A stretch of DNA of 64,000 bases from Clostridia bacterium (GTDB lineage: Bacteria; Bacillota; Clostridia; Christensenellales; CAG-138): assembly GCA_017509785.1 (NCBI GenBank), contig JAFWOT010000012.1:443476-507475 (forward strand), given 5' to 3'. Under the pieces are notes generated by a model. That model saw only the letters and a program-made list of their open reading frames with translations, had not been told where the DNA came from and made no database searches. A program made the position numbers and the translations under genes. Positions 51,326 to 61,187 of the stretch are shown here, piece after piece (the stretch's first letter is position 1; the number at the start of each line of letters is the position of its first letter).

Positions 51326-51509
51326 CGGAGCCCTCCCCCTCGTCGTCAAGATCGGAAGGGAGCTTCTTCACGTACGTCAAAATAAGGAACGACGCGAGTA
51401 TGAGCCCCACCGGGATAAGAAAATTCAGCTTGCAGAAAAGGGATACGGGGATCATCACGAACCCCGCGATAACGAGCACGAGCCCGACTGCGGCCAGGAA
51501 TCTGCGCAT
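51309..51509 (-). CDS. Small membrane protein, two helices
   Basis: A 66-residue protein with two hydrophobic helices (RFLAAVGLVLVIAGFVMIPVSLF and LNFLIPVGLILASFLILTYV) and an acidic tail (DLDDEGEGSDENRE). It overlaps the start of the ABC exporter gene by 17 bases, suggesting translational coupling. GAGG lies upstream, at an imperfect distance. No family recognised. Confidence 0.6.
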   Translation of the reverse strand: MRRFLAAVGLVLVIAGFVMIPVSLFCKLNFLIPVGLILASFLILTYVKKLPSDLDDEGEGSDENRE

Positions 51510-51580
51510 TATTGCATTTGCCTCGCATTCTTATATTTGCGTCTATGATAACACAAAGGGCTGCGTTTCTCAAGACAAAT

Positions 51581-51613
51581 AAAAGAAAGAGGCCGTCCTT
51601 TTTTTGAACGGCC
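51581..51613 (-). terminator. Terminator after glyA
   Basis: On the minus strand GGCCGT...ACGGCC with an A-rich loop, followed by TCTTTCTTTTATTT, starting 15 bases past the glyA stop. Confidence 0.75.
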
Positions 51614-51627
51614 CCATGGCTCATCTG

Positions 51628-52866
51628 TTACTCGTAAAGGGGATGCTTCTTGGTCAGCTCGATAACGGCGGCCTTGACTTCGGGAATGGCTTCCTCGCCG
51701 CGCAGGGCGATCTTGGAGATGAGGGCGCCGATCTCGACCATCTCATCCTCCTTGAAGCCGCGGGTGGTAACGGCGGGGGTGCCGATCCTGAGGCCGGAGG
51801 TAACGAAGGGACTGAGGGTCTCCTTGGGGATGGTGTTCTTGTTGACGGTGATGTTGGCGGCGTCGAGCCAATGCTCAACGTCCTTGCCGGTGCGGCCGAC
51901 GGGAGTCAGGTCGACGAGCATGAGGTGGTTGTCCGTACCGCCGGAGACGATGCGCATGCCGTTATCCGCAAGGGACTTGGCGAGCACGGCGGCGTTCTTG
52001 ACGACCTGCTTCTGATACTCCTTGAACTCGGGCTTCAATGCCTCGCCGAAGCAGGCGGCCTTGGCGGCGATTATGTGCATGAGGGGGCCGCCCTGAGTGC
52101 CGGGGAAAATGCCCTTGTCGATGGCCTTGGCGTACTGCTCCTTGCAGAGGATCATACCGCCGCGGGGGCCGCGAAGGGTCTTATGGGTGGTGGAGGTGAC
52201 GACGTCCGCATAGGGAACGGGATTCATGTGCAGACCCGCGGCGACGAGGCCGGCGATGTGAGCCATATCCACCATGAATATGGCGTTGACCTTATGCGCG
52301 ATCTCGGCGATGCGCTCGAAATCGATCGCCCTGGGGTAAGCGCTGGCGCCCGCGACGATCATCTTGGGCTGATTCTCAACGGCGATCTTCTCGAGCTCGT
52401 CGTAGTCGATACGCTCGTCCACATCGGAAACGCCGTAGGGAACGAAGTGGAAATACTTACCGCTCATGTTGACGGGGGAACCGTGGGTGAGGTGACCGCC
52501 GTGGGAGAGGTTCATACCGAGGATGGTGTCGCCGGGATTGAGGAGCGCGAAGTATACGGAGAGGTTCGCCTGTGCGCCGGAATGGGGCTGTACGTTGGCG
52601 TGATCCGCGCCGAAGAGGAGCTTCGCCCTGTTGCGGGCAAGATCTTCGACCATGTCGACCTTCTCGCAGCCGCCGTAATAGCGCTTTCCGGGATAACCCT
52701 CGGCATACTTGTTGGTCAGATGGCTGCCCATGCAGGCCATGACGGTCTCACTTACGAAGTTCTCGGATGCGATGAGCTCAAGATGGTCGCGCTGACGGGC
52801 CAGCTCCTGCTCCATATAATCGCAAAGCTCGGGATCGGTGGAACGGATAAGATCGAACTGTATCAT
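51628..52866 (-). CDS. glyA: Serine hydroxymethyltransferase
   Basis: A full-length 412-residue [40 protein letters not shown] is the N-terminal hallmark, and the pyridoxal-phosphate Lys is in [14 protein letters not shown]. It makes glycine and 5,10-methylene-tetrahydrofolate from serine. It is monocistronic, with promoter, GGAGG and terminator, and has the C-ending codon bias of a highly expressed gene. Confidence 0.98.
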   Translation of the reverse strand: MIQFDLIRSTDPELCDYMEQELARQRDHLELIASENFVSETVMACMGSHLTNKYAEGYPGKRYYGGCEKVDMVEDLARNRAKLLFGADHANVQPHSGAQANLSVYFALLNPGDTILGMNLSHGGHLTHGSPVNMSGKYFHFVPYGVSDVDERIDYDELEKIAVENQPKMIVAGASAYPRAIDFERIAEIAHKVNAIFMVDMAHIAGLVAAGLHMNPVPYADVVTSTTHKTLRGPRGGMILCKEQYAKAIDKGIFPGTQGGPLMHIIAAKAACFGEALKPEFKEYQKQVVKNAAVLAKSLADNGMRIVSGGTDNHLMLVDLTPVGRTGKDVEHWLDAANITVNKNTIPKETLSPFVTSGLRIGTPAVTTRGFKEDEMVEIGALISKIALRGEEAIPEVKAAVIELTKKHPLYE

Positions 52867-52904
52867 GTTTTACCTCCAAAAAAATTCCATATTCGGTCTT
52901 CTAT

Positions 52905-52933
52905 ATTATAACGCGTCTCCCGTGGTTTTTCAA
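52905..52933 (-). promoter_or_regulatory. Sigma-A promoter of glyA
   Basis: On the minus strand TTGAAA (52933-52928), a 17-nt spacer and TATAAT (52910-52905). Confidence 0.82.
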
Positions 52934-52948
52934 CAGAAAACAATAATA

Positions 52949-52980
52949 TAAAAAACCGTCGGAGCGGGGGCTCCGACGGT
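52949..52980 (-). terminator. Terminator of the 725-residue dockerin protein gene
   Basis: On the minus strand ACCGTCGGAG, a 6-nt loop and CTCCGACGGT, followed by six T. Confidence 0.85.
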
Positions 52981-52994
52981 CGATCATGAACGCG

Positions 52995-55172
52995 TCAGAT
53001 GAGGGCGAATATGGCGGAAAGATCCGAAGAATCGACAGAACCGTTGAGGCTCGCGTCCGCGTTCGCGAGACCCTCGGCGCTGAGCTGGCCCATGCCGAGC
53101 AGGTACGCGGAGAGCGCGGAGATATCGCCCATGTCGACTACGCCGTCGCAGTTGACGTCGCCGAGGAGGCCGACGGGGTTCTGCTCATAGAGAGCGACGA
53201 CCTTCATATCCGAGGTCACGCTGCTGAAATCGGCGTCCCATCCGGTGAAGGTGTAGCCCTCATGCACGGGGGGTTCAGGCGCGGTCGCGGCTGTGCCCTC
53301 CTCCACCACCTCGGTCTTTATTACCTCGTTGGTGAGCCCGTCAACGAACGTGACCGTGTAGGTGACGGTCGTCTGGAGGGTGTAGGGAACGAAGAGCGCT
53401 GTGGTCTGCATGCCGTTGGTCTCACCCGCAAGGCCGGTGACGCCCGTCGCGGCGGAAACGCCCGTATCCATATCGGTGACCACCATGGTGCAGGTGTTCC
53501 CGAATATTGCCGCCCAGTAGAGCATGCCGTCAAAGGGATTGTACCAGAGCTTCTGCGCATACTGGGTCATGGAGCCGACCTGCGCGGAGACGGTCGCCTG
53601 ATCGTCGCCGAGGAAGCCGACGGCAAGCTCCTCGCCCTCGTAGTTGGGGGCGAGCAGGAAGATATAGTCGGAGCTTGCGGCGGCGAATATGCCGCTGCCG
53701 ACATAGGTGACGAGCCTCGGAACAAGACCCCAGGTATCGTTCTCATCATAGGCCGCGTTGTAGGTATCCACGAGGACTTCGCCTTCAAGACCGGTGGTGA
53801 GATCCACCTCTGCGATATCGAAGTGGATCTTCTCATCGGCGTCCTGATAGTAGAATCCGCCGTACATCACGTCGTTATCGAAATCATAGGCCATCCACTC
53901 GGGCATCGTGCTGAGGCCGGTAGCTATGACCGTCTTCGCGTAGCTGTTCGCTATATCGAAGGAGAGGAAGTTATAGGTGTAGGTGCTGTCGGAGCCCTCC
54001 ACCTCCTCATAGGCGTAGAGCTTACCGTCCATTCCGTCATACTCGGAAGCGTAGAAGGTGGTATCGCCCGCCGCGTCGACGACCGCGGTACCGAAGCGGT
54101 CCATGGTGTACCAGGTGTTCTCGGTCTGGGTGTTGAGATCGTAGATGCCGTAGGCGATGAGATCGTCCTCAAAGGACTCCTCGCCCTCGGTGACGGTGAC
54201 CTCGCAGCTTGCGGTAAACCCGCTGTGGGACGTCGCCGTGATCGTCGCCGTGCCGACGCCTACAGCCAGCACGCCGCCGACGGAGTTGACGACCGCGACA
54301 GATGTGTCGCTGCTCGACCAAGTGACCCCGGGGAAGGTGGTGTTTTCGGGTGCGACGGTCGCCGTGAGAACGGAGCTGTTCGTAAGCGTGAGAGCAAGCG
54401 TGCCCGCGCTGACTGTGACGCCCGTATCCGCGACTATGGAGCTGCTGTCGCCGAGGCCGACGGCGACGTCGTCGAGAATGACGGCGACCTCATCGTAATC
54501 GACGTGACGGAAGGCAATGGCGATCGTCTTGCCCGCGTAGGCGGAAAGATCGACCAGCATCTGGGAATACGACGCGGGGACCTCGTAGAGATCGACGGCG
54601 GATACCCACTCGGAGGGGGTTATGGTGCTGTCGTCATAGGCGACGCCGCTCTCGCCGATCATTATCTGGAGATGATCCAGGAAGCTCTCGTTGGCGGACC
54701 TTGCGTAGTAGCTGAGATAATACCCCGCCGCCGGAATGGTGAGATCCGGGGTGACGAGCCAGTTATCCTGATCGCGGGCGGTGCTGCCGATATAGGAGTA
54801 GGACATCATTGCGCCGGTCCCGCTGTAAGCGTAGTCCTCGCCTACCGTGCTCCATACCCAGTTGGAATAGTTGGTGGAGTCATTGTAGGTGAAGGTGTTC
54901 CCGTCGGCATTATACATCCACCAATTGGGGTTGTTGAGAGAATCGCCGTCCCAGTTCTCCTCGAGAAGGAGATCTGTCAGAACTACGTCATCCTTTACGG
55001 CGGGAGCCTCGTTCGCCCTCAGTGAGTTAAGCCTGCGCGCGCCGCCGTGACGGTCGGCAAGCATCAGCTCCGTCTTCGCTTCGCCGACGGAGACCCTTGC
55101 CATTGCCCCAAGGGGGACGACCGCAAGCACCATGAGCGCCGCGACAAGAAGACTTATGAGTTTCTTTGTCAT
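52995..55172 (-). CDS. Secreted choice-of-anchor/BIG2/InlB-repeat protein with dockerin
   Basis: A 725-residue secreted protein starting at ATG 55172 after GGAGG. Order: signal peptide (KLISLLVAALMVLAVVPLGAMA), a cleaved-adhesin or 'choice-of-anchor J' sandwich (NWWMYNADGNTF ... DNWLVTPDLTIPAAGYYLSYYAR), a BIG2 domain, a propeller-like region of about 300 residues (FLSFDIANSYAKTV...), one InlB B-repeat (YTVTFVDGLTNEVIKTEVVEEG-type) and a dockerin (GDVNCDGVVDMGDISALSAYL; DASLNGSVDSSDLSAIFALI). No catalytic motif was seen. It may be an adhesin or carbohydrate-binding cargo of a surface complex. Confidence 0.83.
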   Translation of the reverse strand: MTKKLISLLVAALMVLAVVPLGAMARVSVGEAKTELMLADRHGGARRLNSLRANEAPAVKDDVVLTDLLLEENWDGDSLNNPNWWMYNADGNTFTYNDSTNYSNWVWSTVGEDYAYSGTGAMMSYSYIGSTARDQDNWLVTPDLTIPAAGYYLSYYARSANESFLDHLQIMIGESGVAYDDSTITPSEWVSAVDLYEVPASYSQMLVDLSAYAGKTIAIAFRHVDYDEVAVILDDVAVGLGDSSSIVADTGVTVSAGTLALTLTNSSVLTATVAPENTTFPGVTWSSSDTSVAVVNSVGGVLAVGVGTATITATSHSGFTASCEVTVTEGEESFEDDLIAYGIYDLNTQTENTWYTMDRFGTAVVDAAGDTTFYASEYDGMDGKLYAYEEVEGSDSTYTYNFLSFDIANSYAKTVIATGLSTMPEWMAYDFDNDVMYGGFYYQDADEKIHFDIAEVDLTTGLEGEVLVDTYNAAYDENDTWGLVPRLVTYVGSGIFAAASSDYIFLLAPNYEGEELAVGFLGDDQATVSAQVGSMTQYAQKLWYNPFDGMLYWAAIFGNTCTMVVTDMDTGVSAATGVTGLAGETNGMQTTALFVPYTLQTTVTYTVTFVDGLTNEVIKTEVVEEGTAATAPEPPVHEGYTFTGWDADFSSVTSDMKVVALYEQNPVGLLGDVNCDGVVDMGDISALSAYLLGMGQLSAEGLANADASLNGSVDSSDLSAIFALI

Positions 55173-55223
55173 TGTTTTTTCCTCCTTTGACCGATTGCGG
55201 GCATTCGCCCGAACATTGTATAC

Positions 55224-55252
55224 ATTATAGCACTTTTCACATTTTCTTTCAA
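55224..55252 (-). promoter_or_regulatory. Sigma-A promoter with shared leader
   Basis: On the minus strand TTGAAA (55252-55247), a 17-nt spacer and TATAAT (55229-55224), followed by GTATACAATGTTCGGGC and a small hairpin. The same arrangement precedes the gene at 57120. Confidence 0.82.
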
Positions 55253-55416
55253 CGGATTTCAATAATATAAAATATTCAGTAAATTATTTTCGGATGAATA
55301 TATGAAGGGATTTATCACATTTTCCCGAAGCCAAACTAAAGACGCCTCTTTGCCGCGTTTTCGCCATCGAAGCGGGAGGCGCCGTTTTTTGGGACGCTTC
55401 TCCCCCGCCCGGGCGC

Positions 55417-55444
55417 AAAAAAATCCCGCGTAACAAGCGCGGGA
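55417..55444 (-). terminator. Terminator of the 541-residue dockerin protein gene
   Basis: On the minus strand TCCCGCG-loop-CGCGGGA followed by seven T, 50 bases past the stop. The remaining gap 55253-55416 has no gene. Confidence 0.75.
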
Positions 55445-55494
55445 GGCAAGCGGGGTTCCCCGAAGGGAGCCCCGCAAAGCCATTCAATTGGGCG

Positions 55495-57120
55495 TCAGAT
55501 GAGCGCGAATATGGCGGAGAGGTCGGAAGAATCGACCGTGCCGTTAAGACTGGCGTCCGCGTTCAGGAGACCCTCGCTTGTGAGATCGCCTACGCCAAGC
55601 AGGTAAGCGGAGAGTGCGGATATGTCGCCCATATCGACGAAGCCGTCGCAGTTGACGTCGCCGAGCAGGGTCGCGACGGGATCCTGCGTGTAGTTGGCGG
55701 TGACCTTGATATCCGAAGTCACGTTGGAGAAATCAACGTCCCACCCGGAGAAGGTGTAGCCCTCATGCACGGGGGGTTCGGGCGCGGTCGCGGCTGAGCC
55801 CTCCTCCACCACCTCGGTCTTTATTACCTCGTTGGTGAGCCCGTCAACGAAGGTGACGGTATAGGTCGGCACGGGCGGGGTATCCGCCTCAGTGCCCCAG
55901 ACCTCCACCTGGTCGACGTTGAGGAAGAACATATCGGTGATATTATAGTGGCGGATGGCAATATAAACCGTCTGCCCCGCATACGCGGAGAGGTCCGCCA
56001 TGTACTTGACGTATTCGCCCGTGGCGGTGAAGTCGCCCGCGACCTTGGTCATCTGGTCGGGGTTTGCGGTGGTGCCGCAGTAGATGGCAAAGTTCTCTGC
56101 CGCCCAATCCTCATCCTGACCCTCGGCGAAAAGGGTGACGGCCGCGGTCTCGTTGGGGAGAGTGACCGCGGGAGAGATCGCCCAGTTATCGGGGGTCAGC
56201 GCGGTGCTGCCATCGTTGTCGTAGGAAGCGGAATAAATCAGACCGCCGCCCTCATAGGGGGTCATCTGGTTGGTCTCGGGAAGGGTCTCCTGCCACTCCC
56301 AGTTGAAGCCGTCGCCGTCCTTATCGACGAAGGTGAAGTTCTCGGCATTGGAGCCCTCCTCGAAGTAGAAGCCCTTGACGAGCTCGCCGAGATCGGGTTC
56401 GGGAGTGGGTTCGGGAGTGGGTTCGGGAGTAGCGGGCGGGTTGCCGGTGATGCCGATGTTGACGTCGTCAAGGAACACGCCGCCGCAGTCGTTAGCCTTA
56501 TGACGGAAGAGCACGTATATCTCGGAGCCGGCATAGGCGCTCAGATCGGCGGTGTACTGACTGTAAGAGCCGGGGACGTCTGCAAGGGGAACGACGTTCG
56601 TCCATGTGCTGATATCGGTTGTAACGGCGTCGGGATCGCCGACGTAAACGCCCAGGGCGTCCCGATAACCGTCGAACCATGACCTCGCATAGTAGCTGAG
56701 ATAAACGTTAGTCGCGCCGGCCGGAATTGTGACGTCAACAAAGAACCAGTTATCCTGATCCCAGGAAGCGTAGCTGCTGTCGTCCTGATAGTAGGAGAAG
56801 GAAGCGAAGCCGTAGCTCCCGCTGTGGGCGACGGAGCCGAGATTCATCCACATCCAGTCGGAGAAGTCCTCGGCGCTGGAGCCGGAGCCGAAGGTAGCGG
56901 TATTACCGTCTGCATTGTAAATGTTCCAATCGCCGTTGAGGTCGTCTCCGTCGAAGTCATCGAACAGAATGGAACCGTCCACGTCAACGTCCCTGGTGGA
57001 GACGGACGGAGCGCGAACGCCTTCACGGTGAGCGGAAACACCCTTTGCCGAAGCGCCCATGGGCAAAAGCGCAAGCACCATGAGAACCGCGACGAGAATG
57101 CTGATCCTTTTCTTAGTCAT
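55495..57120 (-). CDS. Secreted protein with two choice-of-anchor domains, InlB repeat and dockerin
   Basis: A 541-residue secreted protein from ATG 57120 (AAGGAGG upstream). After the signal peptide come two cleaved-adhesin/choice-of-anchor J sandwiches (about 45-210 and 235-400) joined by a PEPTPEPTPEP linker. One InlB B-repeat follows and the C-terminal dockerin (GDVNCDGFVDMGDISALSAYL; DASLNGTVDSSDLSAIFALI) is nearly identical to that of the neighbour at 52995, including at DNA level. This points to duplication and module shuffling. No catalytic residues recognised. Confidence 0.83.
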   Translation of the reverse strand: MTKKRISILVAVLMVLALLPMGASAKGVSAHREGVRAPSVSTRDVDVDGSILFDDFDGDDLNGDWNIYNADGNTATFGSGSSAEDFSDWMWMNLGSVAHSGSYGFASFSYYQDDSSYASWDQDNWFFVDVTIPAGATNVYLSYYARSWFDGYRDALGVYVGDPDAVTTDISTWTNVVPLADVPGSYSQYTADLSAYAGSEIYVLFRHKANDCGGVFLDDVNIGITGNPPATPEPTPEPTPEPDLGELVKGFYFEEGSNAENFTFVDKDGDGFNWEWQETLPETNQMTPYEGGGLIYSASYDNDGSTALTPDNWAISPAVTLPNETAAVTLFAEGQDEDWAAENFAIYCGTTANPDQMTKVAGDFTATGEYVKYMADLSAYAGQTVYIAIRHYNITDMFFLNVDQVEVWGTEADTPPVPTYTVTFVDGLTNEVIKTEVVEEGSAATAPEPPVHEGYTFSGWDVDFSNVTSDIKVTANYTQDPVATLLGDVNCDGFVDMGDISALSAYLLGVGDLTSEGLLNADASLNGTVDSSDLSAIFALI

Positions 57121-57169
57121 TGTGTTTTCCTCCTTGATTGATGCGGGTACGTACCCAAATATTGTATAC

Positions 57170-57198
57170 ATTATATCACAATATTGTCACAATTTCAA
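57170..57198 (-). promoter_or_regulatory. Sigma-A promoter with shared leader
   Basis: On the minus strand TTGAAA (57198-57193), a 17-nt spacer and TATAAT (57175-57170), followed by GTATACAATATTTGGGTAC. The spacer holds the inverted repeat TTGTGACAATATTGTGA-like TTGT...ACAA, a possible operator. Confidence 0.82.
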
Positions 57199-57287
57199 CG
57201 CTTTTGTTCGATTTTTCGGGTGATAGTTTTATACATTTTCGAAGAAAAAACTGTTCATTTTTCAATGTTTTTTGTGGAAACAGAGAA

Positions 57288-57319
57288 CGAACCGCGGCGG
57301 GTCTTCCCGCCGCGGTTCG
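57288..57319 (-). terminator. 14-bp perfect hairpin after the 1229-residue gene
   Basis: CGAACCGCGGCGGG, loop TCTT, and its exact complement. The T-run usual for intrinsic termination is weak. Confidence 0.55.
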
Positions 57320-57358
57320 AACTAATGATATATTGAGTCTTTTTGAGATACTTGCCGT

Positions 57359-60300
57359 TTATTCAACGGGGAACCCGGTGATGAGCCCCATCACCTTACG
57401 GGAGATGAGCAGGCAGTCCGCCATGTCGATCACGCCGTCGCCGTTGACGTCGCAGACGGCAAGCTGCTCGTCGGTAACAGTGGCAAGGTGCATGACGTGG
57501 CGCATCAGGAGCAGGACGTCGGTGGAATCGACGTCGCCGTCGCCGTCGGCGTCACCCCAGAGGATGCCGGGACCCTCGGACTCGCAGACAACGGGCAGGC
57601 TGTTCATGTAGCAGATGTAGTTCTCCGCCTCATCAACGTAGCACCACTGGAGATCGAGGATATCCTGGGAGCCGTCCGCGTAGAATACGCAGTCGTCCGC
57701 GAAGTAGTATCCTTCCTCGGCCCAGATCTGGCAGCCCTCGGAATACTCATGACCGGCGATGAAGACGTGCTGTTCGCCCCACATCTGCTGCTGATCGGTC
57801 TCGTCGCGCCAGCCGCCGTAAACGAGGAAGTAAGGCGCGTCGGAGGGAGTCTCGAGGAACATATGGTCGATACCGGCAACGCCCTCAACGGGGGTGCCCC
57901 AACCGTTCACATAGACCTCGTGGATGGGGATCGGCTCGGGATCGACGGGTCCGCCGGATTCGCCGAACACCTCAACCTGATCGACCCAGAGCTGATACAG
58001 ATCATAGCTGTTGAAGTGACGGATACCGATGTAAACGGTCTCGCCGCCGAACTGGGTCAAATCCGCCTCAAGATGCAGATAGTCCGAATAGTTGACGTCG
58101 ACAACTCTCTCGGGAATAACAACGATCATATCTTCGGGGTTGGGTGTAAGACCGACATAAACCGCGATGTGATCGGGATAGCTCGTATTGTTTACGCAGG
58201 TGTACAGGGACAGAGAGGCTGATCCTTCGGGAATGTCGATACCTTCGGAGATGAGCCAGTTATCGGGATCGAGGGAAGTGCCAGTGCTGTCAAGATAGGA
58301 CTCGGAAACAGCAAAGCCGTCGCCCTCATAGGCATAGCCCTGACCGACGTAGGAGTAACCGTTGTCATTGAAGTCGGGGCTCCAGATCCAGTTGTGGCCG
58401 TCGCCGTCGGAATCCACCGCAGTCCAACCCTCTTGATCGAAGGGAACCTCAAAATAGTAACCTGCGATGAGGCTTTGCTCACCGGGATCGGTGGGAACGG
58501 GCGTGGGTGTGGGATCCACAGGAGGTTCGGTAGGATCGGTAGGAACGGGTGTGGGGGTGGGATCTACAGGAGGCTCGGTGGGAGTATTCCCCTCCTCGAT
58601 CTCAACGTTAACGGCGTCGTTCTGACCCTGAAGAGTTACGGTGAAGGTGTAGGTATAGCCCGCGAGGAACTCATAATCGTCAGCGCGGCCGCCAACGTTG
58701 CCCTGCTCGGAGGCGATCCATACACGGTCGCCGGGAGTGGGGTTGGTGATGCACCAGTCATACACACCCGCGGGAAGCTCGATAGCAACCTGCGCGCTGT
58801 TGACCATGTTGCTCGTATTGAGGGAACCGTCCGCGTTCTCGGGGATCTTATACTCGAACTCCGCGTAAACGGATGCGGGAGCGTCGCCGGAGGCGGTCAG
58901 CGGGCCTGTCGTGGGGATGATGGAGCCGTAAGCGGTCGCATCCGCGTCAAGCAGCATCTGATAGCCGGAGCCGTCTCCCCAGTGATCCTCGGGAACGTTC
59001 AGAATGACGGTCGCGTTGGGGGCGTTCGGATCGCGGAACCTTGCGGTGATCGTGGTATCCTCGAATACGGGATCGCCGTTGTAGTTCCAGCCTACGAACT
59101 CATAGCCCTCATGCTCGGGGACTGCGGGGAACGCGGTCTCGTCAAGCACGGTGCCCGCGGCTACGTTCCAGCTTCCGAGGGTCTCATTCGTGAGCCCGTC
59201 GACGAAGGTGACGGTGACCTCGGGAACGTCGGTCAGCTCTACGTTATCGAGAGCGAAATAGTCGCCGGTCGGGTTGACGGAGGAATCCTTGGTGTAGGAC
59301 CAGACGAGGGTGTGCTCGCCGGCGGGAAGGATCAGCGTGTAGGCCTCCCAATCGTTGTCGTAAGCGCCGTAGTAGAGTACGCGCTCGCCGTCAACGGTGA
59401 AGTCGCAGTGATCCCAGAAGGTGTTGGAGCCTTCGCCCCATGCCTTGAACTCGAAGGCGATCATCTGAGGCTCGGCAAGATCGAGAGTGAGGGTGAGCTC
59501 GGAGGTGCTGCTGGCAGCCCCTGCGTTGCCGCTCTGCGCGAATACGCGGTCGCCCTCCTCGACAACGATCCAGGGGTAGGTCTCGCCCGTCTCGAAGTGG
59601 AGCGTGCCGCCCGGGACGTTGAGAGCCGCGTCAAGATCGCTTGCCGGGGGCTCGGTGGGCTCTACAGGAGGCTCGGTGGGCTCTGCGGGCTCGGTGACGA
59701 AGAAATCGATGGTGTAAGCCCAATAATAGCCGTCCGCGGTGCTTGTGCCGGCATTATCAATGATGGACTCATCGCCGTTGACCTTGACGGTCACGTTCTC
59801 GGCGAAGGTATAACCCTCGGCGGGAAGGATCTCGAAATACTGATAGTAAGCGTAGCTTTCGTTATCGAAAGTATCGGACGGGGTCATTCCGTCGCCGTCA
59901 CCCAGATCGTAGTTCCACCATACCCACTCGGTGTAGTCGATGGTGTAAGGCGCGCCGGCGGGAACGGTGACGTCATAGAACGGGTGCTCGCCCCATGCGG
60001 GCTCAACGAAGTCGTTGATCTCGATGGTGTCGATGACGTTGGGAGTGACCTCGGCGGGAGCCGCCTCTTCGGGGATCGTCCAGACGTAGCAGAAGGTGTT
60101 GTCCTCATCGTCAACGGCGGTGTAGGTGTAGTCAACGAGCTCCTCGGAGCCGTTTACGCAGAACACGCAGTCAGCGGCGAAGTAGTAGCCTTCCTCGGCT
60201 ACGACGGTCACGCCCATGGAGTAGGGGTTGCCCTCGACGAAGGTGCCGAAGAACTCATCGTCTACGTCGGGGTTGTTATCCCACCACTCGGGAGACCAGC

Positions 60301-61048
60301 TCTCATGATGGATATCATAGTGCACGTCGGCGGGAACGGTGATGTTGAGGTGATCGGTAGCGAGCTCGCCCGCGACAGGGGACTCGTAACCGTTCACGCA
60401 GACCTCATGGATCGCGTAATCATCCATGGGAGGTGCGGTGGGATCGGCAGGCTCGGTGGGAATGACTTCGACATCGGCGGTGACGGTCACGTCATCGATG
60501 AAGAACTTCCACATGTCGGTGCAGCCGTAATGACGGATGGCCACGGCGACCCTCTCGCCATTGGAATCGGGGATCTGATAAGTGAGCTCCGTCCAGGCGG
60601 CGCCTTCAACAGTCACACCCTGGGCGAGAGGCTCGCCGACTTGACCCTCAAAGTTGTACCAGACCTGAAAGGTCTCGGGAAAACTTGCCGAATAGTTCTT
60701 TACCCAGAAGCTGAGCGTACAGCCACCCGCGGGGACCTCGATATAGGGGGACTGAGCCCAGTTATCGGGGGTCAGCGCGCCGCCGGAGTAAGACGCGGAA
60801 GTGATGGAATGGGTGCCGCTGTGGAAGTTTGTTCCATCGGCGGACCATGCCCAGTTTGAGCCATCGCCGTCATCGTCCGTGAACACCCAGCCGTCCTCGA
60901 TAGGATCCGTTTCGAAATCCCACGAAGCGACGACCTGCTCATCGCGCGAACCGTTGATGGCCTTGTCCTCCTTTGCGAAAACGCTCATGGGGATGAGAGC
61001 CATCACCATAAGGGCCGCAACGAGAAGACTGAGTATTCGCTTGGTCAT
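57359..61048 (-). CDS. Giant secreted adhesin-like protein with dockerin
   Basis: A 1229-residue secreted protein (signal peptide LSLLVAALMVMALIPMSVFA). At least two choice-of-anchor J sandwiches (about 45-195 and 915-1060) flank a middle region with two related ~100-residue modules, a cohesin-neighbour-like beta module (GTLHFETGETYPWIV ... YYGAYDNDWEAYTL), an InlB-type repeat (VTFVDGLTNETLGSW) and PTEPPVDPTPTPVPT linkers. The C-terminal dockerin reads DADGDGDVDSTDVLLLMRHVM and DVNGDGVIDMADCLLISRKVM. AAAGGAGG precedes the ATG. It shares whole modules with the partial protein upstream at 61545. No enzyme motif recognised. Confidence 0.83.
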   Translation of the reverse strand: MTKRILSLLVAALMVMALIPMSVFAKEDKAINGSRDEQVVASWDFETDPIEDGWVFTDDDGDGSNWAWSADGTNFHSGTHSITSASYSGGALTPDNWAQSPYIEVPAGGCTLSFWVKNYSASFPETFQVWYNFEGQVGEPLAQGVTVEGAAWTELTYQIPDSNGERVAVAIRHYGCTDMWKFFIDDVTVTADVEVIPTEPADPTAPPMDDYAIHEVCVNGYESPVAGELATDHLNITVPADVHYDIHHESWSPEWWDNNPDVDDEFFGTFVEGNPYSMGVTVVAEEGYYFAADCVFCVNGSEELVDYTYTAVDDEDNTFCYVWTIPEEAAPAEVTPNVIDTIEINDFVEPAWGEHPFYDVTVPAGAPYTIDYTEWVWWNYDLGDGDGMTPSDTFDNESYAYYQYFEILPAEGYTFAENVTVKVNGDESIIDNAGTSTADGYYWAYTIDFFVTEPAEPTEPPVEPTEPPASDLDAALNVPGGTLHFETGETYPWIVVEEGDRVFAQSGNAGAASSTSELTLTLDLAEPQMIAFEFKAWGEGSNTFWDHCDFTVDGERVLYYGAYDNDWEAYTLILPAGEHTLVWSYTKDSSVNPTGDYFALDNVELTDVPEVTVTFVDGLTNETLGSWNVAAGTVLDETAFPAVPEHEGYEFVGWNYNGDPVFEDTTITARFRDPNAPNATVILNVPEDHWGDGSGYQMLLDADATAYGSIIPTTGPLTASGDAPASVYAEFEYKIPENADGSLNTSNMVNSAQVAIELPAGVYDWCITNPTPGDRVWIASEQGNVGGRADDYEFLAGYTYTFTVTLQGQNDAVNVEIEEGNTPTEPPVDPTPTPVPTDPTEPPVDPTPTPVPTDPGEQSLIAGYYFEVPFDQEGWTAVDSDGDGHNWIWSPDFNDNGYSYVGQGYAYEGDGFAVSESYLDSTGTSLDPDNWLISEGIDIPEGSASLSLYTCVNNTSYPDHIAVYVGLTPNPEDMIVVIPERVVDVNYSDYLHLEADLTQFGGETVYIGIRHFNSYDLYQLWVDQVEVFGESGGPVDPEPIPIHEVYVNGWGTPVEGVAGIDHMFLETPSDAPYFLVYGGWRDETDQQQMWGEQHVFIAGHEYSEGCQIWAEEGYYFADDCVFYADGSQDILDLQWCYVDEAENYICYMNSLPVVCESEGPGILWGDADGDGDVDSTDVLLLMRHVMHLATVTDEQLAVCDVNGDGVIDMADCLLISRKVMGLITGFPVE

Positions 61049-61090
61049 AGTGGTATCCTCCTTTAGAAACTCATTTTATTGGATGATAAT

Positions 61091-61119
61091 ATTATACTAT
61101 ATTTGCCTGTCGATTGCAA
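61091..61119 (-). promoter_or_regulatory. Sigma-A promoter of the 1229-residue protein gene
   Basis: On the minus strand TTGCAA (61119-61114), a 17-nt spacer and TATAAT (61096-61091). Confidence 0.78.
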
Positions 61120-61187
61120 GAGTTTTTCAGATGAAATAATATAACCCGAATGCTGTTCCCGCCGCGTTCGTTCGATCCCCCATGTCG

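Noticed and set aside
52986..55025. 679-codon open frame on the plus strand
   Set aside because: Mirror of the dockerin protein gene on the minus strand.
58394..60859. 821-codon open frame on the plus strand
   Set aside because: Mirror of the 1229-residue dockerin protein gene.
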